Position numbers and translations under genes: made by a program
Shown: positions 11,699 to 23,298 of the stretch, piece by piece
How positions within the stretch are numbered: position 1 is the stretch's first letter
Layout: each line of letters opens with the position of its first letter
The notes under the pieces: generated by a model
What the model saw: only the letters and a program-made list of their open reading frames with translations
Told to the model about the DNA's origin: nothing
The model's database searches: none
Source of the DNA: Xestospongia muta
Taxonomy: Eukaryota > Porifera > Demospongiae > Haplosclerida > Petrosiidae
DNA length: 64,000 nt
Reading direction: 5' to 3'
Assembly (NCBI GenBank): GCA_963693285.1
Contig: OY848918.1
Location: forward strand, 8,497,156-8,561,155

Positions 11699-14516
11699 AA
11701 ATATTGTTAACTTTATTATACAAATTACTAAAGTCGGTTAAGTTATGTGATGACAATATGTTTAATTATTAAAAGACCCACTTAGAATCATATTAGTGTC
11801 AAAATAGATAATAGAGTTAATAATTCATTTATCTAACTTTATTATTTCTATCGTTGAACTAACAAGTTCACATCAATTTATTATTTAAAGTATATTCTGT
11901 TATATGATGCATATGTAAAATATTGTAAACACAACATGTTACATTAAGTGACTTAAAACTATGTGTACTAATTTCATTGTTATATACAATATGAGCTTCA
12001 TTACAATCATATTAACAACTGTTACTGTTATCATTATTATCTGGTTGAAAATATTGCATTATTTTAATACTTTTAGTTAAGGATTGTTTACTTTTTAAAA
12101 AGTTGATGTTGACATGAGCATCATCTTTTTATCAAATATAAACTATTTTATCCTGATAACTAAACACACCCACATAGCAACAATCATTAATAGTCTTTAT
12201 AATAATAATGATACAATAACAATAAACTATATTACATAATTTACAAACCATTATTATAAATATTACATGTTATCTAGACCTACATGTTGTATAAAGACTT
12301 ATGTCATACAAGTTGATACTTAAAATAATTATAACATGTAGCCTGTTAAACTTACATTTACTATCATAACATATGTACTTCATTTCCTTTTTCATTTTCC
12401 TTCATTTATATACTAAACAATACTAGCAGATTCAATGTTCATAGCAAACAAGACATTGCTATAACACACCAATACATGCAAATAATTACAATATAAAACA
12501 TCAAAGGGCATAGTTTACTAAGAATTTACACAAGACCTAACCAATCAAATATGACTTGGTGATATCAATCCTTTTAAGTGACACCATTTGATATCATTAC
12601 ATTATATATTAATTATTAATCACTAGTATTCTCAATATTCATTGTGACATGTGTGTGTGTGTGTGTATTTAGCTAATGTATGTTTATTTAATATATTTAT
12701 ATTATCTGATACATCGTCCTTATATCAAAGTAAACTTATTTTATCTCATAAACAAACACACATTACTATAGACCACATAAAACATAGAACAGTATACAAA
12801 GTAACTTGTGTACTACTTAAAATTAGTGTCAATTAACTCATGATAGCATATGTAATAGTTGAAAGGTAAGTGGTAACTGACTGGGTATTTCATTTATTAT
12901 TATTGTCATAACATGAAACTGATAATGATAAAGTTAATTATAAATAGTTTTATCTTACCACAATATATCAATGAAATATAATAACACAACAAACATGAAA
13001 CTTACAAAAATCATTAAAGGAATCAACTAAAAATGGACCAATTATTTATAAAACAAGTAAGTTAACAAGTTTTGGAATGTTTATCACAAAACTAATCAGA
13101 CCATCTTACAAATACACACACATGTACTTGTACTAGTAGACATCTACATCTCAACAACACCCACACATAACTAAGTATTATATTATCATATAAGTTTAAT
13201 ATATCATCAAATTCTGGGATTTTTCCCACAAAAGCTGTATTCAGAGCATCTTCACAAGTAACATATAGATGTACTAAATGTATATAGCACTCAACAACAC
13301 CCACACACAGAGTAATTATAACATGTGGTTTGTTCAGTTTACATTAACTATCATAACAAATGTACTTCATTTTCCTCCTATACATCATATATATTTGAGC
13401 ACAATATAGAACAATTCTATCTCAATATGTATGTATCTCAATAGTGTTAGACTATTGACAATTAAAAAATTGACATGTACATTTCATAGTAAGCACTTCT
13501 AATTTGTTGAAACAATTGGCTAAATTACACTAAAGACCAGTATATGTACTTGTATTACATATAGATAATACATAATAGTACAGTTATATAAGTATATTTA
13601 TTATTTATATGTATTATATAATACTTAATTGACAATTTATATTGTGTTTACATGTGACCTACTAATAATATAAACACTGCCAGTGTTGCATTTGTTACAT
13701 ATTTCAATTTAATGTAAACAACATATTTTGTACAAACATTAATTAAAATCATAATCAATATCACTTTTACTATTAAATCAATAAATGTTATAATATTATG
13801 ATGACTTTATACAAAATTGAAATAAATGATTTGGTTAATATGAGATAGAAGAAGGAGAATTTTACAGTATTATTATATTAAAATTTTTCACACAACATTA
13901 CAGCCTATGGTAAAAGTATAATATAATAATGTTGTAAAAGCTACTTTTTCTATTTCATGTTCATCAAATCATTATTTCAATTTGTACCTCTACTCACAAA
14001 TATAGATAGACTGTTTTCATTGTGTGAAAAAATTTATTATTATATAAAAAGTTCCTTATTCTATATCTCATATTTACCAAACTATTGTTTCCTCTTTATT
14101 GGCATTGGTGGAGGATTGGCTGTCATTCAGTGAGTTTCTTGCATTTCACAAACAAGCTAATTACTTCAGCCATAACTATATATCATGTAGATATTAACAT
14201 AATAATGACAACAAAATTCATAAACAATTATAGATCAGCTAACAACTAAAGAAATAACTCATGTATGTATTGTTATATCTTACTTGTGTAGATGATGTTG
14301 TCTAGTCATAAACAGAAAACAATATATGAGTATGCAACTAAGGTTGGCAACATAATAAAAATTGACAATCAATATCCCTCCAAGCAGTCTAAATAGATAA
14401 TAGATTTTCATTATTTTTTTATTATTTAATCAAAAGATGAAGAATTCAACCATGCCTTTAATACTATGTTGTATCGTTCACCTTAGTCTCATTAAAAATT
14501 ACCACACCCAACAAAT
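11699..14516. other. Spacer between L2 and S2
   Basis: No gene is supported. 12600-13090 matches the spacer family at 4080-4600, with a (TG)n tract at 12650-12666. 12170-12420 and 13280-13380 have relatives at 28150-28380, 39600 and 40110. Open frames here are short, unconserved and lack splice or domain signals. Confidence 0.5.
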
Positions 14517-16414
14517 ATGAAGAAGTATGCAAGACTGGTTTACTTTCTCTTTTTTCTTATATGTAAGTTATCATTGAATTATTTTTCATACACACACGCT
14601 TACACATTGCAAAAAATCTGTATACCTACCTACAGGTAGCACAGAAGCTTCAGTTACAAGTCTAGAATGTAATAATGGAGTATGTCCACAGACACAAGGA
14701 GCACTCACTTGTACAATAACAGGAAGTGTAGCATCTTGGTATTTTCCTCCATCAGATAGTACTCCCATTGCTACAGTAACAATCTCTGGACAAGTTAGTA
14801 ATGTTGGTAATGCTGGATTTACTGCTGCTCTTGTGAGCAGTACTTCTGGACTAACAACTAATTTAAGTTTTATTGCCACTACTGATAAGAATGGAACACA
14901 AGTCAGGTGTAGTGATGTAATAGATACAAACTCAATGACTTGTACTATTATGATATCAGGTATGTCACTAACAGTATCATATATAAGTAACATGTACTAT
15001 CATTATAAGGTCCTCCAAGTGATGCTCCTACAAGACTGGGTTTTATAGCTCTCACAAACACTTCAGTCACTCTTTACTGGTCACCTCCTACTCTTTATCC
15101 TAATTGTATAGTTAACTACACTGTTGAGATCATGACAACCAGTGATAATATATTGATCAGTAGTCTTAATACTGGTAGTAATATCACCAGTATTAATGTA
15201 TCTTCTGGTCTCTCTCAGTCAGTAGAGTATCAGTACAGAGTAGTAGGGTCTGATGCTATTAATAGATTAGGACTCTATACTCAATATACTGTGTTCACTC
15301 TGGATGGTATGAATTGAATAATTTTTATCTTAATTAATACTTTATTAGTTCTACAAGCTGTGCCACTAATCACTTATAACAATACAAAAAATATAGAAAA
15401 CAACACTATTCTTATACAATGGGAGGTATAAATATATTATTTATGACTTGATATTATTCTAGTTTCATTTAGTCTCCTCCTCTCTCCTCTTGTCCTCCTC
15501 TCTTGTACTACAAAGTCTATCACAACATATCAGGTTCACTAACTGTTAATATAACTACTGTTACTAACATTACATTGATTGGAGTACTAGCTGGATATAC
15601 CTACATCATAACAGTGGTACCAGTTAATATACTAGGAGATGGATACCCTAATAAGACTATAGGTTATTTAAATATTATTATAAAGTGTGTTACATTTACT
15701 TCTCATACAGTTATCATTCCTAAAGAACAAATAGTTTCAATATGTTTTAATAGTGAGAAAAATAAATAAAGGTATTAACTTTCATTAATGTTGTGTATTC
15801 CATTGTTAGTTTCACAAATAACATCAATAATGCGAAGTGGGTCTTTAACAACTTCAGGTAACATTAGGCTAATCAATGACTACAGTCATACTCCAAATTT
15901 ATAATGACTTATGCTATTATTTGTCTTTAATATATAGCAAATAATATTATGTCATCAATTTCCACTACTAATACATTTATTTCAAGTGCTATCACCAGTA
16001 TTGTTCCATCTGCCACTATAACATCAACCACATTGACAACTACATCAATAATTCTATTGTCAGGTAAATCCATTAATAACTCTGCTATTAAAATTAAATA
16101 TATAATTATGTATGCAGATGAACTGACAGTTACACTTTTATCAGGTAACTAACTTTACAAGATATAATTATGAACTTTATATTATAGTTGCTATACCAGT
16201 CAGTATGTTCCTCTCTTCTCTATTAACTGCTGTTATTACTACACTTATTGTCTATCTCATTATGAGAAGGAGGAGCTACAATAAAAACACTCCACCCACT
16301 ACTACTACCCAATTAGGTCCAATATATGATGATGTTAAGTTACCAGAGACATCAGAACAGAAAGAGATCATTGAATTACAAGGAAATACTGCTTATGGAT
16401 ATATTCATCATTAG
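14517..16414 (+). CDS. S2: intact short-tail Ig/FN3 receptor
   Basis: Nine exons agree in phase and give 483 aa: 14517-14562 (signal, MKKYARLVYFLFFLIC), 14636-14959 (Ig-like), 15010-15306 (FN3-1), 15349-15425 and 15473-15752 (FN3-2), 15810-15857, 15938-16063 and 16118-16144 (Ser/Thr-rich stalk), 16188-16414 (membrane and tail). The Ig-like domain (about residues 16-123) has LEC, VCP, LTC, W, VRC and MTC. FN3 domains lie at about 124-222 and 223-340. The membrane helix follows residue 412, with RRR as stop-transfer; tail tyrosines are in PIYDDV (Y455) and TAYGYI (Y478). Many NxS/T sites suggest N-glycosylation. The 15752 donor (A|GTGAGA) was chosen because it alone keeps frame. The signal exon differs from L genes, and the L-type promoter block is absent, so expression may differ. 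Ligand and function unknown. This is one of the three best models in the window. Confidence 0.75.
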
Positions 16415-16921
16415 TTTTAATAGACTTATAGACTAGTTATTGTTTTACTTTAATCTCACTATGTTTACCCTAAATATAGATAATAATTAAAATGTTGCAA
16501 TGTTATAGATTATTATCATGTTAATGAAAAACATGTTATTTATTAGGATAACAAACAACAGCATCATAATGATTTTAAAGATATTATATAAGTATTGGCA
16601 AGATTACAATGCTTTAAAATAACAGTACAAAATTCTAGACATCACATGCCATTATTCTTTTAACTATAAGAAAATTCATACGTATCAACTTCTAAATTTA
16701 ATTTTGCCCATATATGGCAAAACACACAATTACTAATAATAGTTCTTGTACAGCGTGCAATTATCAAAATGTGTATTTACTATATTTACTTAAAATTACA
16801 TAAAATTATTATTTCTTTTTTCTTAAACAATCCCAAAGTAATCATATTGGCTTTGCAACATCATCTATTAATAAACAAGATTTAATAAAGATATAAACTA
16901 TATGGTGACGTACCTCTTAAA
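16415..16921. other. Spacer between S2 and N2
   Basis: I see no gene, clear repeat or RNA here. It separates two genes in tail-to-tail orientation and so holds both 3' flanks. Confidence 0.5.
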
Positions 16922-18027
16922 TTATTTGTGTTCATGTTGATATTTGCAAATACACACACTCAATATGATCACTAGCACTAGAAGTAAAACTATTACCAGG
17001 ACCAAGATTACCACAGTTACCACAAAAATTATAATACCTATTAGAAAGAATACAGTTGAATAAAAATGTAATGTCAATGTTAAAAGGTCTTAGTTAATTT
17101 TATTGGTTCTAATAGAGGAAACATCTAAACTGAGACTGGTGAATTAGCAGAGGCTATGGCAAACCTTCCAGTTGTATACCAATTGTCATAATGCTTCAGG
17201 TAAGTAATTATATTATTAGTATATTATTCAAAGCTTCTGATAGTCATATATACTTCATGCCATAGTCCATAATAGCAATGGATGTAACAAAAAGTAAATC
17301 ATGCATTTTTCTGTTTTGATCAAACTAAAAGTTATACTCAGTTATTGTGTATGTATGTCATATGTATGTTGGCTAGAACAATATTTGGTTATCAAAACAA
17401 TTCATATCCACAATAAAATAACCATGATAAGAAAAGGGAGACAACAAGTCCCTTGAGGAAATATTAACTGACTTAGCAATTATAACTTGTGTATGTAGTA
17501 CTTGTGTTAAAGCAAATTTAATCAGTTAGGGTGTGTATTGGTAGCAGTTTTTGTCAAATCATGAGAAAACATTATATACTAACCATTTTTTGAAAAATCT
17601 TGACAATCGGATGACTTATTAGGTAAACGACTTGGAGTTGGAATTGGACTTGGACAACTTGATGGAGATGGAACTAAGTTAACCACTGAAACAAATCAAT
17701 AGTATTAATATAATTATTATTATTTCAATGTCTAAGTCTTACAGAAAAATGATGATGTCTGACAGGTTGGTCCTCTTGTTTCTAAGAAATCAATTGGAGT
17801 AATGGTCACATTATAAAGAGTTCCATCAGCCGGAATAGCAGTAATAGAAACAAAAGTCATGTTAGTAATACCCTCAGATACATTTGCAAAAGGTGGATTT
17901 AACTTGTAATGATAAATTACAGCACAGTCTGAAGCAGACCAGGTCACATTTATATTAACTGTATTTGTGTTATCATCATTAATAAGTACATTGTTCAATA
18001 AAGCAGACTCACAGGAATCAGGTTCAG
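16922..18027 (-). pseudogene. N2: inverted, 5'-deleted N-type receptor with its own membrane exon
   Basis: Read on the minus strand, three exons stay in phase. 18027-17743 is an FN3 domain (about 95 aa, starting AEPDSCESALLNNVL), a close relative of N1 exon 3. 17685-17584 is a Pro/Ser/Cys-rich stalk. 17037-16922 is a very hydrophobic helix (GIIIFVVTVVILVLVIVLLL and on) ending CICKYQHEHK and a stop. The membrane exon is unlike the S/N1 cassette, and its tail has no YxxV/L/I motif. The signal and Ig-like exons present in N1 (50172-50631) are missing. N1 flanks on both sides of those exons are joined here near 18200-18220 by a short unrelated piece. Without a start exon it is probably a relic, but the three exons carry no stop or frameshift, so recent truncation or use of a distant 5' exon is possible. 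Confidence 0.6.
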
Positions 18028-18652
18028 CTAGAAGAGAACAAGACTAAATTGTAAAAAATCATCTTAAAATTAATGAAATTAGTAGAAGCTATGGTGTCTC
18101 GGTAGCGTGTAAGATAAGTCATTTCTTCTCGTGAATAATGTTCAGACATACTTTTAAATAATACAACAAAATATGCATGACAGTTTATGTTAAACAATAG
18201 AGACCTTGCACTGAGCCAATTATTTTAGTCATGGGACACCCACATCAGCCATATTGGAAGGCACCATTATAGGGACAAACTATGCCAAGATAGTGTTAAT
18301 AGCTTTTTTAGAAAATGAGTACATTTTAATAAAGTATGTTACACATCTCAAGATGCTGTTTAATATAATATAACAAATAGTTTTAATTCAACTTTGATAA
18401 CTCCAAAAATTGTAAAAGAATAAGATACTATTTTGTCAGTATTTCCCTTCAAAAAAGGTTGCCATGTCCATAAAATGCATAGCTCATGATTTGACGTTTT
18501 TAATATCATGTACAAAGCCTCTATTTGATAGATTGACTTGTATCAGACAATACAGGTTATTAAAATTTTAAATTACTCCTAGCAAATAATAGTCACTTAT
18601 ACTAACTGTCACATGCTGTACGTCATGCCCAATTCAAAGTGCTCTCAGTAAA
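18028..18652. repeat. Inverted copy of N1 5' flank
   Basis: The minus strand of about 18230-18652 matches the plus strand of about 49395-49860 upstream of N1. 18060-18200 matches 50765-50880 in N1 intron 2. Homology stops at about 18652, where L3 sequence begins. So this edge is an inversion or duplication breakpoint. Confidence 0.65.
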
Positions 18653-20710
18653 AGTACTAATACCATTGCTACAGCATTCCATTGCTACAGTAACAATCTC
18701 TGGACAAGTTGATAATATTGATAAAACTGGCTTTACTGCTGCTCTTGTGAGCAATACTTCTGGACTAACAACTAATTTAAGTTTTATTGCCACTACTGAT
18801 AAGAATGAAACACAAGTCAGGTGTAGTGATGTAATAGATACAAACTCAATGACTTGTACTATTATGGTATCAGGTATGTCACTAACAGTATCATATATAA
18901 GTAACATGTACTATCATTATAAGGTCCTCCAAGTGATGCTTCTACAGGACTGGGTTTTACAGCTCTCACAAACACTTCAGTCACTCTTTACTGGTCACCT
19001 CCTACTCTTCATCCTAACTGTATAGTTAACTACACTGTTGAGATCATGACTACCACTGATAATATATTCATCAGTAGTCTTAGTACTGGTAGTAATATCA
19101 CCAGTATTAATGTATCTTCTGGTCTCTCTCAGTCAGTAGAGTATCAATACAGAGTAGTAGGGTCTGATGATGTTAATAGATTAGGACCCTATAGTCAATA
19201 TCGTATGTTCACTTTAGATGATAAGACTTTAGATGACAAAGTGCAACTAAAACAAGTACAATAACTTTAAACTCAACATGTATGTCCTTAGAAATTATTA
19301 TAATTTAAGTATTACAATATAATGAAATGTCTATATATATACCTCTATTTTTGTATAGCAGTTTCTATCTATAGTCCTTCAAGTTCATCTCCTACAAGTA
19401 ATTTAATGAATCTAATATAACATTGCTATTTCTATTTGACAATAGCAGTAATCACTACCACAACATCATCAACATCTGCTGGAATATATTATCTTATTGG
19501 GACTGTTGGAAGTATTATTGTTTTCATACTAATTGCTGTAGTACTGTTTCTAACTGGTTGTATAATGATTAGAAGACAAAATAAAAGTCAGGTGTTCCTA
19601 TAATTATTTATATAATCCTTTAAAACTCTCAATATAGACAACAAAGCAAGTGGTCGTTCAGTAATTATTTCTCTGAGGTCAGTTCAAATATACTAATATT
19701 CATTTTAATGATTAAACTTTAGAAGTATTAAAGATAATAACAGAGAAGAGGTAAGGTATTGTTACTTATATGTACATAGTTAATACCTGCATGAGTAAAT
19801 AAATGAACATTTATTGATACAAAAATGTGATTAATCATCATGACTCATTATTGGTTTATGTCAATCTAATTTGGAGTTACTCATCATTTCTTAAAATAAT
19901 TTGGTTATTACTATAGTTATCTTTAGACCCCACCTATGATGAAGTAAACAATAAACCACAACCTCTATCTCTACAGATTGATGAGGTCCCTCCTCCAGTG
20001 CCTCCTTATTTAGCTGATAATGACCAGTCACCTCCTGAAACACTGTTACATTCTGAGGATAATCCTTCTGTACCCTCTTATAATGATGAACCTGTGATAG
20101 CTCAGTATTCTGAAGTCAAGAGAGAGCATATAGCACTTCATACAGCTGAAGGAAATTATTCTGTTTTGAAGAGAGAAGAGAGAGAAGTCAGTTAAATGTA
20201 GGTACACAATCACATGACCATATTATTATAGAGCAGAGAGAATAACCCTCAGTTACAAGAGACTGGTTTGTATTCAACTCTAAATAATGAAGTAAGAGAT
20301 AATACAGTCAACTATATCATAATAACTTACATCATATTAGATAAACAAACCAATTAGAGCCAATGCTGAGTCAAAAGGAACTGGAGGTATAATATATGCT
20401 GAACTAGGCAATGTCCCTAAGAACAGACCAATGGCACCTCCTAAATCAAATTTAGAACATTCTGTTATCTACTCTGATATCAAGGTACCAACTGACCCTA
20501 ATACAGTATCTTATATGATATAACAATGTTGCCATAATCTTCTTTAATTGTCACTAACAGAGGCTCTCTACAAAAAGTATTATAATACAGGCTCAGTTAG
20601 GAGAAATGGAGCTACCTCCACCATGTCCTCCTAAACCTGGTCCTAAGCCTAATTTCCATGGCAGTGGAGACCAGTCAACAACAGTAATTCCCTCTATACA
20701 TCACCTGTAA
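18653..20710 (+). pseudogene. L3: 5'-truncated long-tail receptor lacking FN3-2
   Basis: The copy begins abruptly in the middle of the Ig-like exon next to inverted N2 flank; no signal peptide, start codon or promoter block is present. FN3-1 starts at 18924 and is open. Its usual GATG|GTAAG donor is changed to GATGATAAG, and the sequence runs straight into the stalk, so both FN3-2 exons are deleted. The membrane exon (from about 19447) and tail exons are open to TAA at 20708-20710. The tail keeps PTYDEV, QYSEV, NYSVL, LYSTL, IIYAEL and VIYSDI, but LQYDEV reads LQIDEV, so one ITIM-like tyrosine is gone. Its proline-rich end has PCPPKP in place of PRPPKP. It is most likely a pseudogene, unless an upstream exon supplies a start. 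Confidence 0.6.
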
Positions 20711-22050
20711 AATGATTATAACTCACTGCTGACTTATATAATGTTAAATATGTCACTTTCTTAGTTCATTATTTTATTTTATCATGTTTTAGATGTCAAT
20801 AGTTTTTAGCTATATTAAACTAGTATCATTTGTTTATTAACTATAATATGTTAAGTAGTATTTGTTTACATATGAACTTCATATGATCACTTTATATCAT
20901 TATAGCAGCTGTCAGTATTAATTATTATTCACTAGTATTCTCAATATTTATTGTGATTTCAGCTAATGTATGTTTATTTAATATATTTACATCATCTGAT
21001 ATATCATCCTTATATCAAAGGTAAACTTATTTTATCTTCATAAACAAACACACAGTACTATAGACCATATAAACCATAGAACAGTATAATATATAATGAT
21101 AAAGTTAATTATAAATAGCTTTATCTTACCACAATATTATCAATGAAATATAATAACACAATAAACATGAAACTTACAGAAAAGTGAATTTAAAAAAGTA
21201 AGTTAACAGGTTTTAAACCTTTAGTCACAAAAAATCTATCACTATCTAAAATCTATTACTCTCCGTAATGTAACATGTATCCAATGGACCATATTGTGTG
21301 CATTAAAAGCATGACTGAGTGAATTAAATTAAGGAGGGAAATCAGAACACGAGGGTAATTGTAATGGTGGTCTCAGAACCAGATATTCTCCTAGTGAAAC
21401 GTCTGATTTCAAGACTGCTTTATTAAATTTATTAAAGTCATTTGAATTGCTGGGTATATTTATATATATTTCAGTTGTAAAGTAATCTACCAATAAGAAA
21501 TTTTATTTGAAAATGGTGGCTGTCAATGGCTATCTTCATCAGTAATATTATAAATAGCATAGAGAGGCAGTCAATAAATACAACTAAAATGAATAAACAA
21601 ATAAAGATAAGAATGTACTTTAAAACATGATGAGGACAATATGAGGATGAATAATTAAGCTATATACTAGTACTGGATAAAAAGTTAATATTACTTGTAC
21701 TACATAATACATAACAATATTACATACTGAGTTATATTAATATATGAAGTATATGATATGTACTATCTATATATATTATGTAATACTTAGTTGGCAATTT
21801 ATATCGATTGTGTATGTGTTTGTATATTATGAACTCATAATGAAATAAACATATTTCAACTAATTACTTAATTGTAAACAGTATACCTTGTACAAATATT
21901 ATTTGAACTATAATCAATACCACTTTTATTATACATGTTACATACATGGTATATAGCTTATAGCATTAGGTGTTGTTCATGGAACAATGTTAGTTTGTGA
22001 TCCAACTAATCCAGGTGATACTTGATGTCTTAACAAAAATATGCTGTAAT
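20711..22050. repeat. Spacer repeat family, copy 2
   Basis: No gene is supported. It matches the copy at 3874-5584 with internal deletions; the L-type 3' flank and the minus-strand open stretch near 21270-21490 can be recognised. No (AT)n tract is present in this copy. Confidence 0.55.
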
Positions 22051-22559
22051 AAAACAAGTCAGGTGTGTTGATGTAATAGATACAAACTCAATGACTTGTA
22101 CTATTATGATATCAGGTATGTCACTAACAGTATCATACATAACTAACATGTACTATCATTATAAGGTCCTCCAAGTGATACTCCTACAGGACTGGGTTTA
22201 CAGCCTCTCAAAAACACTTTAGTCACTCTCTACTGATCAACTACTATATTCATTTTAACTTTATAGTCAATATACTGTCATCACTCTCCCCTCTCATCCT
22301 CCTCTCTTGTACTTAAAGTCTATCACAAATATCAAGTTCACTACCTGTTAATATAACTACTGTTACTAACATTACATTGACTGGAGCACTAGCTGGATAT
22401 ATCTACATTATAACAGTGGTACCAGTTAATATACTAGGAGATGGATACCCTAATAAGACTATAGGTTATTTAAATATTATTATAAAGTATGTTATGTTTA
22501 CTTCTCATACAGGTATCATTCATGATGAACCAATGATAATTAGTGTCAACATATTATAG
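22051..22559 (+). pseudogene. Receptor exon scraps: Ig end, FN3-1 start, FN3-2
   Basis: Contains an Ig-exon 3' end (about 22060-22116), a 5' piece of FN3-1 (about 22165-22250) and most of the second FN3-2 half (about 22290-22559). A missing base in the usual TACTATAAAG and one in CACAACATATC break the frame. It is the same mosaic type as at 5585-7340. Confidence 0.55.
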
Positions 22560-23185
22560 AATATCATAGAAAGACTATTTCAAGTGATTTATCTAGAATA
22601 AGTAAGTACAGATTTAGTTAATATATATTTTTAAATGAATATAGTAATTGCGTGTCCTTTCATGTTCTTATCAACTCTAACTTTACTCTAATTTCAGGTC
22701 AGTAATATTATTATATAGATGTACCTGCTCTTTCAACAACTGTAGCAATATTTAATAATTTTTTCATCATATAATGTTGAATATGTTAAGAATCCATCAA
22801 TCCTTTGATGTTTATTTCTAGACTCCACTAATTCTACATATTCACTGTTCACTCTATATATGTAATTTGTTTTAAGCAATCATTACATTTATGACTCCAT
22901 ACATGCAATTATTAATTTGATTATTTCCACTTTCATAATGACAGTATTATTATAATACTATATTAGTCATTTTTTAATTTTTTTATTAGTCAATAAAATA
23001 AACTTTCATCTTCATATATATCAGTAGAAGAGCTCTCATCAAATTCCAACAATTGATAATAAATGCATTCAATACAGGTACATCAAAGTCAAACTTGTAT
23101 GTTGACAACTATTGTAGTTAACATTGAAGTCAATTTGAAGAACAGCATAAGTATTTACAATGATTAACACAATAGTTGAGTTATA
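22560..23185. other. Spacer upstream of L4
   Basis: No gene is supported. Shared 5' flank of L genes, closely matching 30368-31000 and 56958-57595. Confidence 0.5.
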
Positions 23186-23189
23186 ATAT

Positions 23190-23295
23190 AAACTCAACCC
23201 ACAAAACACACCACCTCTTTACATAAATAAGTCTAACAGGTATTATTGCCATGTATAAAACCATTGTATCATAATAATAATCTACCTATGCAGTC
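23190..23295 (+). promoter_or_regulatory. Conserved promoter block of L4
   Basis: L-type block with CATAAATA at 23222-23229, again 77 nt before the ATG at 23299. Confidence 0.5.
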
Positions 23296-23298
23296 AAA

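Noticed and set aside
13092..13304. Cys-rich minus-strand frame in the spacer
   Set aside because: Not conserved in sister spacers and no domain or splice signal.
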